64,000 bases of DNA from Rhodeus uyekii. Its lineage: Eukaryota > Chordata > Actinopteri > Cypriniformes > Acheilognathidae. Position 1 is the first letter of the stretch, and each line of letters begins with the position of its first letter. The notes under the pieces are model-generated. The model was given only the letters and a program-made list of their open reading frames with translations, was not told the origin of the DNA and searched no databases. The position numbers and the translations under genes are program-made. The stretch covers positions 310,001 to 374,000 of the forward strand of contig JAWRVZ010000017.1 in assembly GCA_037043235.1 (NCBI GenBank), given 5' to 3'. Below, piece after piece: positions 8,228 to 19,870 of this stretch.

Positions 8228-10684
8228 TAGTTCACTCAAAATGGATGAAACATTTATTCCATGACATTCCAAACTATTCAATTCAACTTAATTAGATTGA
8301 ATTGAAATGCAATGTTGATTTTTAAAGGTCAAAATTAAACTACTATTTATGTTTAAATAATAAAATAGAATAAGCTGAGTTGTATACAAACAATTAAATT
8401 GCACAGTTTTTACATTTAATGAGGTTTCTACTCTAATCCATTTTTGAAATACAAATATTTTAACTTTTCAAGAAACACACAATAAATAATAAAAACCTCA
8501 CTAACTTTTAAGTAAAAATATAATGTATTCTAGTATTTAGCTAAATGCTCCTCTCTATAGTGTTTTTTTCTTCTTCTAGCTGACTAATTTCTAAGCTGTG
8601 GACATGAAATGGCTTTCCTGAGGTGTATTAAACATTATTTACAAGTTATTTTATTGATGTTTCCTCATATTGGAACACTGTGAGATTACATGCAGTATTT
8701 CAGTAAATTGTAATTGTGTAAGTTTTTTTTCTTTTTCAGAATACCTTCTGATGTTCACTGATGTCTATTTTGTGCTATAACTAGTAGTAAAGGGAAATAT
8801 GCAGCATCGCTAGAAAGGATGTGTCTGTCTCTGTTAAAGAGCATAAACATTGTTTGTATTTTGTGATATATAACGATATTGCAATATATATTTTGAGATC
8901 TGAAACATTCATATCAGAGGTAACAAGCGGATTGCAATTTTTGGAAGGAAAATTCACATCAAACAATGTTTAGTGAAGTTTCAATCAGGCATCAGCTAAA
9001 AATAGCATAGATTGTCCAGTGTTGTTTTGGACCTCTTTAAAATTAACTTTAAGTTCAAATTCAGTTTAAACATTCTTCAAAATATTATGAATGTTCTGTA
9101 ATAACAGAACGTTTTCTTCAACTATGCCTTTAACATGGTCAAGTGAGATCTGACAGTATGGAGTTAAGTTGACATAGTTATGGTAAAACATGAGATGGGA
9201 GGAAAAATTCGCTCACAAAAATTTGCATTTATTCTCAAATTTATTCTTTATTCTCCTTCCCTCAAAAAAACTTAAATAACACAAAAAACAAACAAAAAAA
9301 AAACACAAAAATACAGCTTTCCCTCAAGAAGTGTTGCCTTTGTTCGCAAAAGTGATGCAAGTGTTTCCTCTTACCTCATTATTTCCATTAATAAAAGTTT
9401 AGAACGCAAACACAAAGCTTATTGGGGAAACGCAAAGGTTTTGCGAGAGGAAGCAAAAGTTATGAAACTTTTCCTTCAATCTAAATTGTTTTCAGTCACC
9501 ATGTCCCTTTAAGTGACCTGATCGCCAAAAACATGTTGATGTTTAAAAACATGTTGGCCAAAGTATCTCAAAAGAGCATCTCGTCTTTTTCAGCAACCAT
9601 ATATCTTACCAGCGCAAATCATGCGATCATATTCCATTTCTAAACAATTATTGATCAGATATATATCCACCACAGCCCTGCGCTTAATCATGTCCTTTCT
9701 GCTGCACCCTGTCACACACAAAACCAACAGAGCATGTACTAAATAATAACTAATGAACAATCAATCAAATCATGATTCCATCATCTAATACAATAATGTT
9801 TAAGTGTTTTCACTGGAAGAAAAGAGTCATTTCAATCAAGCCACTATATGCCACAAAGAGGGAGAGAACTGAAAGCGAAAGAGTCAAAGAAGGTCAAGAA
9901 AGAAAAAAAAAGTCTAATATGCTGGTGGGGGATTTCTTTAAGAAAATCTGATTTTTGATTTATGGAGTCCATTATAGTGGAGGAAAAACAAACAGCGTTA
10001 TTATAGATTATATTAGAGCAGCACTGAAGGCAACACAGGAGATAGAAGACATTCTTGTTTGTTTCTGAACGTTGCAGTGTTGCAGACTTCTTTTTTAGCA
10101 TTTTCAAAATATATATATATATATTTTAATTTGTATTAATTGTTAAGCTTTGAAATTTGGACATGAAATTTGGACAGTTGCCCATATCAACTAAATATAT
10201 ACATTACAATAAATTAGGAATGAAGTCTTCAAGCTACTGAATCATAAAAAAAAAATCATAATTGTGGTTCATACGACTCACACACTTACTAAGTCTTCGG
10301 AAGCCATAGAACAGCTTTTTGCAACAAACCAAAATTTAGGTCATTGCCCACAGAAAATACAATCCAGTAAATTTTTAACATGAGAACCAATCATTAGAGA
10401 GAAAGGTATCAGTCAACAAATAATTCAGCCCAGTTTTGTGTTCAAATGGACCAAGAGATTAATTTAAGATACACAGAGCCACAGTATTTAAATCACACCC
10501 AAGTACTTTTAAAATGAAACCTAAAGAGACAAAATTTGAATTGCATAATGAATAATTTAAAGTTATAAGGAGTATATCTTAATATTTATAGTTATAATCA
10601 CATGCATTCTGGCTTTCCTTCTTATTTTGGAGGTCTATTAGTAAGTAAAATGTGCTCAAAGTCTAGTTGTTCCTGAATAAATGT

Positions 10685-10726
<42 letters not shown>
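10685..10726. repeat. (GT)n microsatellite
   Basis: About 21 GT units, uninterrupted. Confidence 0.95.
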
Positions 10727-10727
<1 letters not shown>

Positions 10728-12659
10728 TTTATGTCCTACAGGTCCTCTTCTTTTTACACTAATATAAAGAGCCATTGATACACAATACTTTCCGGATATT
10801 TCTGTCCGTGTCTCTTATCATTTTGCAGCCTTCCCTCTTTCATTCCCATTTCTGATTGTGTGTCTCAAGAGCAATAATGCCACATCCCTGAAGACCAGCA
10901 GGGCTAACAGATGGCCATGAATCTTTAACCACATGGAGGAACACATGTGTGCTTCTTCAACTTTGGTGACTTTTGGCCATGTGGACCTCTAGAAAATAAA
11001 TTTCTATAAAACTCTTTTCACACCCTCACTAGTTCATTTGTCTAATATCAGGTATTTCAACAAAAGTCATTTCACACTTGCTCAAAATTGAAGAAAAGCA
11101 CACAACATATGCTTATTGGAAAAAAAATGCTTCAACATTTTTGCAAAACTCCAAAAAAAGTATGTAAAATACACTGCAGTTTTCAGCTGAAATTATTAGC
11201 TTTTAGTGACAGTGAAACACTAACAACTTTTAATCATTTTCAGACTAATTATAAATACAGTATTATAAATTGATCTCTAAGTGGATCACTGGACATTTCA
11301 TATTGAAAGGGTTGCAAAATGTGCAAGAAACAATATTATTTTTTTTAGAAATGTTGCCACAGGCATGTTTTTCCAATAAAACAATACAGTAAAATATCAA
11401 TTCGCTCCTACAGTATTTACCAGTATCCTACATATTCACCTTATGTTGCAATGCAGAAGTAAGCTTTTTACACAGCTAAAATAAATGAAAGCGGAGGAGG
11501 CCAGAAGCCTCGACAATCAAGTTACAATGGCCATGTCCGCACTTACATTAAGAATATGGTGATATGAAGTGGAATATGCAAATTCATGGGGCTCCACCCT
11601 TTATCAGTGATGTCATGCATGAGAGATTGTAGTGGTTGGTGACATTCTAGTGCTGGAAATGGCTTTATTTTGGGCAGCCAAGCACTATCATTAACAGCAG
11701 TCTCTTTTCTTTTCCTTTCGGTGCCCACTGAGATTTTCTTTTCTTTTTATCTTTCTGAATGTCTGTCATTTTGAAAGATTAAATCTGGTGGGCTACAGCA
11801 GCGCTACAGTGGGTTTGCTTAAAGGTTAGAGATTTACATTCTGAACCATTCAGTAAACATTTCACAGCAAAATTCTACAATGGAGCTCCAGTCCAAAATA
11901 TTTGCTTCGCATCATAGGAATGCAATTGACTTGGTAAAGGCTAGTCATGGCCAACTTGTACCAGATGTTTTGAAAGCTTCAGAGCCACAGTGTTAACAAG
12001 TGATTTTTGAGTTTGTTTTCATTAAACTTTTAATTTAATTTGTGTGTTTTTTATTCTTTTATACAGTAAAAATAGGCCAATTTAGTCCCAATCAGTATTG
12101 AAAAAATACACTTACAAGTATACTTCTAGTACATTGTTATTAGTACTTAATATTACTTAAAATATACTTGTATATAATATATACTGTATATAATAATACA
12201 ATTACTATTACTATTACAATTACTACTATTACGGTACTTGAATGATAAAATGAACTTGAAGTACAGTACTTTCAATGTTTCCCTAGTTTAACACACTAAA
12301 CAGTTAGATCATAAAATCAGAATATATTGGTCATAATTTTAAGACAAATGCATAAAACAAAGACATCTACATTTAAGACAATTACATTGAAGTTTTCTTG
12401 AAATGTACACAATAGCAACACAATGTAATAAACAAACAGACACACTATAAATATATAAATAAATAGATCCATTTTATATATTAGTTCAGGTGATTAAACG
12501 GTCATCAACCTTTAATAACGGAAGAATGAAATATGAATAATTCATCAGGTATTTTGCAAGTCTGTGCACAAATAACAAAATCATTATTAACGCCAGTCAG
12601 CCTACAAGGTTAATGAAAGCACTGAGCACATACATATGTAAGTTATGGAGATGAAATTA

Positions 12660-12920
12660 AGCAAAGTGATTGTCTGACAGCTCGCTTAACGCTGGATAAA
12701 AAGACGATTAGCTCTATGGTCAATGAAAACAGCAACAAGCACAACTAAAAACAGGGATAAAAGCTTTCTCGATGGCTCGTTCTTTGACTGATGGATTGAT
12801 GTTGAATTTGCTAATGGCTGGAAAACACGAGAGACGCAGCCACCTGTAATTTAGTCAATTTGTTTTAATGCAGATGCTATTTTAATGCTCGTTATGAGTT
12901 GAACCTTTCAAAAACTGCAT
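12660..12920. promoter_or_regulatory. Candidate conserved non-coding element
   Basis: About 260 bp of non-repetitive sequence with balanced composition in otherwise AT-rich or repeat DNA. It contains CACCTG E-box, TAATTTAG and TTTAATGCAG words typical of developmental enhancers. There are no TIRs, LTR ends or reading frame. This is inferred from texture only; alignment to other fish pcdh10 flanks is needed to support it. Confidence 0.25.
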
Positions 12921-13440
12921 TTTGTGACATGTGTCCGCTTCAGTTAAACATTTCGCTTGGAAACACGGTTGTACGTTGGAAGATGGAGGGCTTGGCAAAA
13001 GAGCCTGTTGACTATTTAAAAGCAGCAGGGAGATGCGAAAGGATATAATAGATAGAGGATATGAACTGAGTGTAATTACCGTTGTCTGAGACAGATATAG
13101 TTCTAGCTCATTTCCTTAATGGAGCATCTTCACAATGGCAGCTCATGTATCCCACAGACCAGAACCCTGTTATCTAAATAAGAGCCTTACTGCTATTTGT
13201 CTCTCTCTACATCCCTCTCCATTGCTTTCTTTCACTGCCTGCCAAAAGCATCCCTTGCTTCCCATTGCTATGTTGCCTTTTAGATATTTAGACCCAAAAT
13301 CAAACTCATATTATACCTCTCTATTCAACTCTTGCACACTGTGCCCGTTCCCGCCACCACCCCTTTATTGACCCCTAACTCGCCTTGCCAACGAGACAGA
13401 TAATGCCACTCAGCAGACAGCTGCTGCGATTCCAGAGCAT

Positions 13441-13560
13441 TAAAGGAATGTTCTGGGCTCAATACGAGTTAAGCGCTATCGACGGGATTTGAGCCATAAT
13501 GTCGATGAACACCAAAAATAACTCAACTTTTTAGAATAGCACAGATTGCAGTTAAAGTAA
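13441..13560. repeat. Fragment of a cyprinid-type interspersed repeat
   Basis: The string TAAAGGAATGTTCTGGGCTC, followed by AATACGAGTTAAGC and a GAGCCATAATGTCGATGAAC word, resembles a highly repeated element remembered from zebrafish and carp genomes. Only the head is left. The family name is not asserted. Confidence 0.45.
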
Positions 13561-16500
13561 GGCACTTTAATGGTTCATGCATTTAATATAAAATGTGTTC
13601 ATTGCAAAATATAACACACACAATCACATATAAGACTGTATGACTTAATTTGTAATTTCACACCCAGAATGGGTTGAGATAGATTAAAGTATCTGTCTAC
13701 TGTAGTGGACACCATGCTTGGGATAAAAAACAACTAAAGGAACACTGCTTTCAGAAATCTGTAACAGCAGGAGGAGCAATTAGGGGGGAGTGAGGGAGGC
13801 ATGTGGGTGGAAATGGAGGAGGTAAAAAAGCTCGAGACAACAAAAAGAACAAGAAACAGAGAGTTACTAAGAGACTCCGGTGTCATGCAGAGTGTATTCA
13901 CTAAGCAAAGCTGCTATACACTTAAACTTTTATTTCAGAAAGGTTTAGTTCATGTGTAGCTTAACAGAACATGACAGATTCTATAGGTTAGAAGATTTAA
14001 ACACATCAGGTTTTGGGTTTTAAATCACCCACTCATCACTCTCTCAGTGCCATTTTTCTGTAATGAAAATTGCTTGAAATATCCAAACCATCATAATACA
14101 CTTAATTACATTATAAAATATGTTGTCTATGATCTCATCTAAATAAAGAGTGAAATAAGCAAACCTAGTTTCAATATTTCATTATTTCAAACCATTTCAA
14201 TATTTATGGTATGAAAATTCTACTCCCTTTTCTATTACACTTTTCCCCAGTTTTTTAATTTCCATTACAAATAATAATTTAGTAGTTTAATTACTAAAGT
14301 TTGGATTTTGTAGTTAATATAAATACTCACCGTTTCAAGATTGGTTTCAAGACTGAACTATGTGAGGAAATATTTTAAGATATGTCTGTGCAAGGTGTTT
14401 TCGGTTAAAAAAGCTCTAACGCATTCAAATCTGGGACTAGGCTTAAACCTCATCTGAAAAATATCTAGAAAGCTGTTAAATTATATATATTTTTTAAATT
14501 CCAAAAAAGATTTGAATTTAATTTCTAGTACCAAACACAGTACCAAATTATTGTGTTGGTAACAGCATAGGGCCTACAGTGAAAAAAATAAAAATAGCTT
14601 ATCTGAAGACGTGACTTAGGCCTATGTGAGAGCAATTGCATGTTCATCCAATGGGATTTAGCATTCTTTGCACAAATTTGAAATTAAAGTTGTTGACTGC
14701 AGACATAGTTTCATTTAGCTGTAAATGACAATTGGAATCCCATGAACATATTGGTGTGTTAGGAAGTGATTATTTATGTACCTGCAAAATAAAGTTTTCT
14801 GACATGCCTAACAAGACAAAATCACACAGAATAGCAAAAGAGACCTGCTACAAAACATCCCATGATTCAAAAAATGAATTGCTAAACTTACTTATGCTTG
14901 TGTGTTGTCCTGCAGAATTATGTCACTTCCTGGATGATAACATCTTCATATTCATCATCATCTTCTCCGTCTACATCTCAGTGGTTGGTAAACCAGCTTT
15001 TGGTGGATTTCTGTATGAGTATGAAGCATTGATGGGAAATTAATATTTTACTCAAAACAACAACACATTCTTAAATCAATATCTTTTTTTTTCTTTTTTT
15101 TTTTTAAAGTAGTACTGCACAGGAATTCATCCACGGTTTTAGCCAGAAGATTTTCAATTGACAATGTATTTTTTCCATTTCCTGCAGCATATCATTTAGT
15201 ACTTACTTTTCATTTTTATTTGCTGTGCAGAGTATGATGATATCATTAAGGAGCTTCCTTATAAAATAGGATATTGCAAAAACATTTCAGGATCCAAGAA
15301 AAACAAATAGTTAACAGTTATAAATAGTTATATTTTAATTTAAGATAATTAGATAATTTAATCTCATTCTCAGTTTTAAATACATTTTAGTTTTAATAAA
15401 ATGACTTTTTTTTTTTTTTAGAAATGAAGTGATGCAAAACATATCCGCTAAAAACCTTTTGAATCATTTAAACTTCACCTCTTGTTGACTCAAAGATGGC
15501 ACTACGATCAAATAATTTTAATGATTCTATGGATTTTCAGTCCTTTTCTCTAATAAAAATTAAATCATGATGGGAAAATGTGCTGCACAGGAATTACCCA
15601 GCTAACAAACACCAATCTGACTAGCTATTTTCTCAAAGGGATTTTTAATGTTGCTTTTTATTCCTTGCACACTTTACTCTAAAAACTTAAGTCTTATGTT
15701 TAGCCATTGTTGCATTTCTCAGAGAAAATGTGCACACACAGTGTTGGTGAGTAACTAGCTAAAAGTTGATACTTTTTTCAGTATGAGAGTGTTACCGTTG
15801 ACAGTTCAATAATTACTTAAAAGGTACTTAAGATTTTAAGTGTCTCTTTAAAAAAAAATCAATTAAAATATTATTTTAAATAAAATAATAATTATAACTT
15901 AACTTTGTGGAAAAACATCACAAAATTGCATCCTTGGATAATTATATATTTAAAAGATATTTCCCCAAGTGTCTTTAATTTGTTAGCTGCTTCTTGTTAG
16001 TAGCTTGAATCTAAATATCTGGTAAGACTTTACAAAAAGGTTTAATTTGATAAAAGGGGTCAATTGAGCAAAATTCACTATTACATGGCGTTAGAATATA
16101 CATGTGTGTTAGCAGTGTGTGTGTGTGTGTAAACAACTACCCTATAATGATAAAATTATACCGCCCACGACTGGTGACAATATATTCCCTATTAGCATAT
16201 ATCCAACTTCATATCCAAAAACAAGTATTGTACTTTATATTTTGCAAATTTTTGCCTTTTTGAATGTGCTTTTTAACACTTTATGGCTAGCATGGCTAAA
16301 GTCACCATTGTCTCTGACTGTATACACGGAGACCAGAGCTATGTCATTAATATTTTTTATTTTCACCCCAAAAATGCTCATTGTCTGTATAATTCATAAA
16401 CGCACAGTACACTAAAGTGATTGGATTTTTAAACTCTGGACGTTTTCTGTAAAGATAAGATACTTGTATTAAGCGTGGAAAATTAGCAATGTCATAAATT

Positions 16501-16690
16501 AAAGTTGACTACAATTTACAACCATATTTAAACAAAAGGGTTCAAGTTCTATCTCCATGCAGCATACATTCCCTGCTCTGTAAGCATCCTACTACAGTTC
16601 CCACATGAGCACCTGTACAACGATTTATGGATGATCAGGACTCAACATGCACAACGATAACTTGAATAAAGTTAACGCTACAATTCATCA
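13561..16690. other. Non-coding AT-rich DNA
   Basis: No gene seen. The 103-codon frame at 14732-15043 and the 98-codon frame at 16119-16415 have ordinary AT-driven composition without a domain. Poly-T/poly-A tracts occur near 15085 and 15408, with a short (GT)n near 16117. Confidence 0.5.
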
Positions 16691-16691
16691 A

Positions 16692-18071
16692 CTAAACATT
16701 CAAAATGGCCCTTTGAATTGTAAAAGTTATACCTTCTTTCTGAGCCTCTCCACCAGTGTCCAAGTCCGGTTCAAATGTATATATGGCTGAACACCGGTAT
16801 TGACAATTTCTGGCATATCGGTCAGGTGAGGTACTCCATTTTTGTTGTTGGCGGAGAACCCGAAGCATGTGCTGTAAAGGCAACGTCCTCCTCTGGAAAA
16901 GGGGTGAGGAGCAGTTTCTCTGCCTCGAGGAACAGTTGGTATTCACAGATCCCCTGAAGGACCTCTTATATGTGGTGGTGATGTTCCACCTGGTACCAGG
17001 AATAGAGGAGGATGTCATCAATGGAGCACCTCATTCATGAAACCCTGGAGTACAGAGGGAGCGTTGATCAGACCACATTGCATGATGAGACATTCATAGT
17101 GTCCAGCAGGTGTAACGGAGGTCGTCTTCCACTCAATCTCCCTCGCGTATCCGGATGAGGTTATATGCACTTCAGAGGTCCAGCTTGATGAAGATGGCAG
17201 CTAGACAAAGTTATTCTAGGGCAGTGGGGATGAGGCGAAGGGGGTAATGGAACCTGACATTGATCTTGTTGATCAACACAAGGCTGCAAGCCTCCACCCT
17301 TTTTTGCCACATAGATGAAACTGGAAGCAGCAGGAGAATTGGAGGGACAGATGTAATGTTGTTTGAGTGCCTCTGCTACATATTCCTCCACGGCCTTCTG
17401 TTCGGGAATTGAGAGGGAGTACACTCGTCCGTGGGGCACTTACTCACCCGATTCCAGGTCAATGGAACAGTCCCATGGTTTGTGTGGCGGTGGTTGGGAG
17501 GCTTGTATGGGACAGACGACCTCTACAAGTGCAGCATAACAGGCTGGGATCGTCATGGATTGTGTCTCTTCTGGGCTTTCGATGGAGGTGGTGTTAACAG
17601 GATACAGGGCTTTTCCAGTCACAGACTAGACATTGTAAATGGTCACAGTGGGTATCTTGTGGAGTTCCAAGAAAGGAAACTGCCAGCTGACCCAGAGTCA
17701 ACGAGGGCTATGACAAATGACAAAACAATGAGTAGTCAATGTCACAACAGTGGTGAGAGGTATTATCGTTAAGGATTCACAGGTAACAGAACTGGCGGGC
17801 GAATAGGGCAAGCACCAATGTAATTTCCACTTGCCCACAGTACAAACGGAGGTTGTGGGTCAGTCGGCGAAGTCTTTCTGCAGGGGGATAGCCGAGCACT
17901 AGCCATTTGTATGAGCTCTGGTTCTGGAGTGCTGGATCTCTCTGGTTGGCGATTGAGAATGGACTGCAATTTTTCCTCCAAACACAGCTGGTTTACAATG
18001 TACTCAGTGCATTTGCTGTGCAACGGTTCTGCTGACTCTCTGAACTGGTCTGGATCCATACTTTGATACAT
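16692..18071 (-). pseudogene. Degenerate Ty3/gypsy gag-pol fragment
   Basis: Read on the minus strand. From 18071 a frame opens with MDPDQFRE and ends in ACPIRPP (about 17790), resembling the N-terminus and the worn zinc-knuckle end of gag in sushi-type gypsy elements. From 17439 another reads PHGRVYSLSIPEQKAVEEYV and then a SPAASSFIYVAKK reverse-transcriptase string. Around 17180 a further piece reads FIKLDL, stop, SAYNLIRIREGD, the RT motif with an in-frame stop and a nearby frameshift. The frame at 16692-17021 covers sequence after the catalytic region (a DDILLYSW-like string in another frame). Many indels and stops make it dead. No LTRs were found next to it. Confidence 0.85.
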
Positions 18072-19160
18072 TTTCGGCCCTCTGTCAGGAAGTACACACT
18101 GAGTATGAGGTATGAGGTGAAGCTAAACAAACACTTTATTCTTTTGCAAGCAGCAAAACACACTGTGAGAAGGTGAGTGAAGCAGATAGTAGTGGAAGGA
18201 ATAGTGGAATGCAAACAGTATGTTGAACTGACAGATGGTGATGGGAATGAACACACACCTCAGTCTGGATTATATGGTAGTGACAGATAACACAAGTCGT
18301 AATCCACAAGGAAACATGAGGAGAATTGTTTTTGTAGTAGGTCTGGGTACACTAAGCGCTCACAGAGAATCTTTCCTTGTTCAAGACATGATATGGAATG
18401 AACTGAGGTGTGTGTTTATATGTGGTGCTGGTGAATGAGGTGATTGGTAACATGTGTGGGTGATTAGTGGTCTGATGAGAGGGAACATTGCTTTGTGAAT
18501 GGGGGAGAGCCTTATGAACCTGTGACACATGAAAAAATAGTTTTTTTAAAGTAATTGTAAAAATATTTGGTATCATGGTTAGTTCATGTTAACCGAGGTA
18601 TTCAAGTGTTTCCAAACATCCTATATTTTTTAAGATAAGTAATTAGTTTGTAATACTTTGTTGTTCAGCGTTAACTGAAAATTGGTCTTTGGCCTTACCA
18701 ACTGTTGGGTATGGACGGTGCTCATGAATGATCGATCAGATTCATTCTTTGATTGAAAAAGTGATTCGACAGGATCGGCTCCGTAGAGTCTGTGACCTGA
18801 CAGTTTAAGACTTCTGGGACACAAACCATTCGCATTCACCCTCGCTCTCCTCCGCATTTCAAAGGATGCCATCGTAAAACAGCCCCCATTCTTACACCCA
18901 CACACACACACACACATACCAAGAACACAAAGACTGTGCCATGTGACTTTTAACTTAGTTATTTTCCATTTTTAGATGTGTTGTGTTTTACCTATATGTA
19001 TGCATGTTTTTGTTATAACCATTTTAGATGTGTTTGATAATTGAGTGGCTTATAATCAGTAATTACCTATACATAACCATGCCAGTCTTTATCTTGCTTT
19101 CATGTCAAGAGTTAATATAGCCATGAATGGTCTCGAAATCTTTGTCTTTCAATTTGCAGA
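18072..19160. other. Non-coding DNA with a short AC run
   Basis: Nothing coding recognised. An (AC)n run lies at about 18897-18917; 18090-18520 may be further worn retroelement sequence, since it follows the gag-like start of the relic, but no motif confirms it. Confidence 0.4.
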
Positions 19161-19309
19161 CCGTCTAGGTTTGTTTCACTGTGCTAGGATGCATCAGACT
19201 CTTTCTTTTATTCCAAAACCCAAAGGTCTGCATTCTCAAGTAGGCCATAAAACATGCTAATCAGATCAGACTAAAGACAAAGAAAAGTTTCCCGCTTCTC
19301 AGTTCCTTC

Positions 19310-19870
19310 ACTCTGATTGGCTGTCCCAACTCTTAGAGGCGTGCTTTGTTTATTCCTTTATAAGCGCCCGTAGGCCAAGGATCAACTCTCTTCAGCTCTT
19401 CTTGCTCTTCATCTCTTCATCCTCTTGCAACTCTTTCTCTTGGGCGCGGATTCTTGGATCCTCCTTCAGCGCCATTTTCCACAAAGGACATTAACAGACT
19501 AAGAACCAAATTTGAATTTACCGTGGACTCCAACGGACCCACCCAGCAAGACGCAAACCTCGGACCAGATCGGAATTCGCACGCACGACCAGCCACAGAA
19601 AGAAACATAAGCAAGTAGCCTACCCTCGTTAGAGAGTTTTTGAGTTTATACCAATAAGTTGGTCTGATTCCTTGCTTGTTCTCAAATAGGTTATTGTCTG
19701 TAATACTACCTTCCTTTGTCTCTCCCTCTCCTACTCTCTCTCTTATTCTCTCTTCTTCCCTTTTTCAATTAATCTGTGTATGTTTGTCGATTATTAAAAT
19801 ATATATATTCACACGTGATTGCCTCTGAATTGCTCATCCATAAGTCACTTTAATGGTGACTGATCCTTGT
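19310..19870 (+). promoter_or_regulatory. LTR-like promoter block (inverted CCAAT, TATA, ATTAAA)
   Basis: ATTGG (19316-19320) lies about 40 bases ahead of TTTATAAG (19357-19364). A pyrimidine-rich likely start zone (CTCTCTTCAG...) follows near 19387. About 400 bases later comes ATTAAA (about 19794), then a U5-like tail. This order and the short span suggest an LTR read rightwards, but its ends and a target duplication could not be fixed. It could instead be the promoter of an unknown transcript. Confidence 0.4.

Larger units (their letters stand above)
8228..13440. other. Long AT-rich non-coding stretch
   Basis: No exon-like frame. Visible contents are a (GT)n run at 10685-10726; a segment at about 9180-9520 rich in alternating AACGCAAA/TTTGCG-type words, probably an old DNA-transposon copy; an AT microsatellite near 10110; poly-A tracts; and a candidate non-repetitive regulatory block at 12660-12920, listed separately. 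The rest shows nothing recognisable. Confidence 0.5.
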
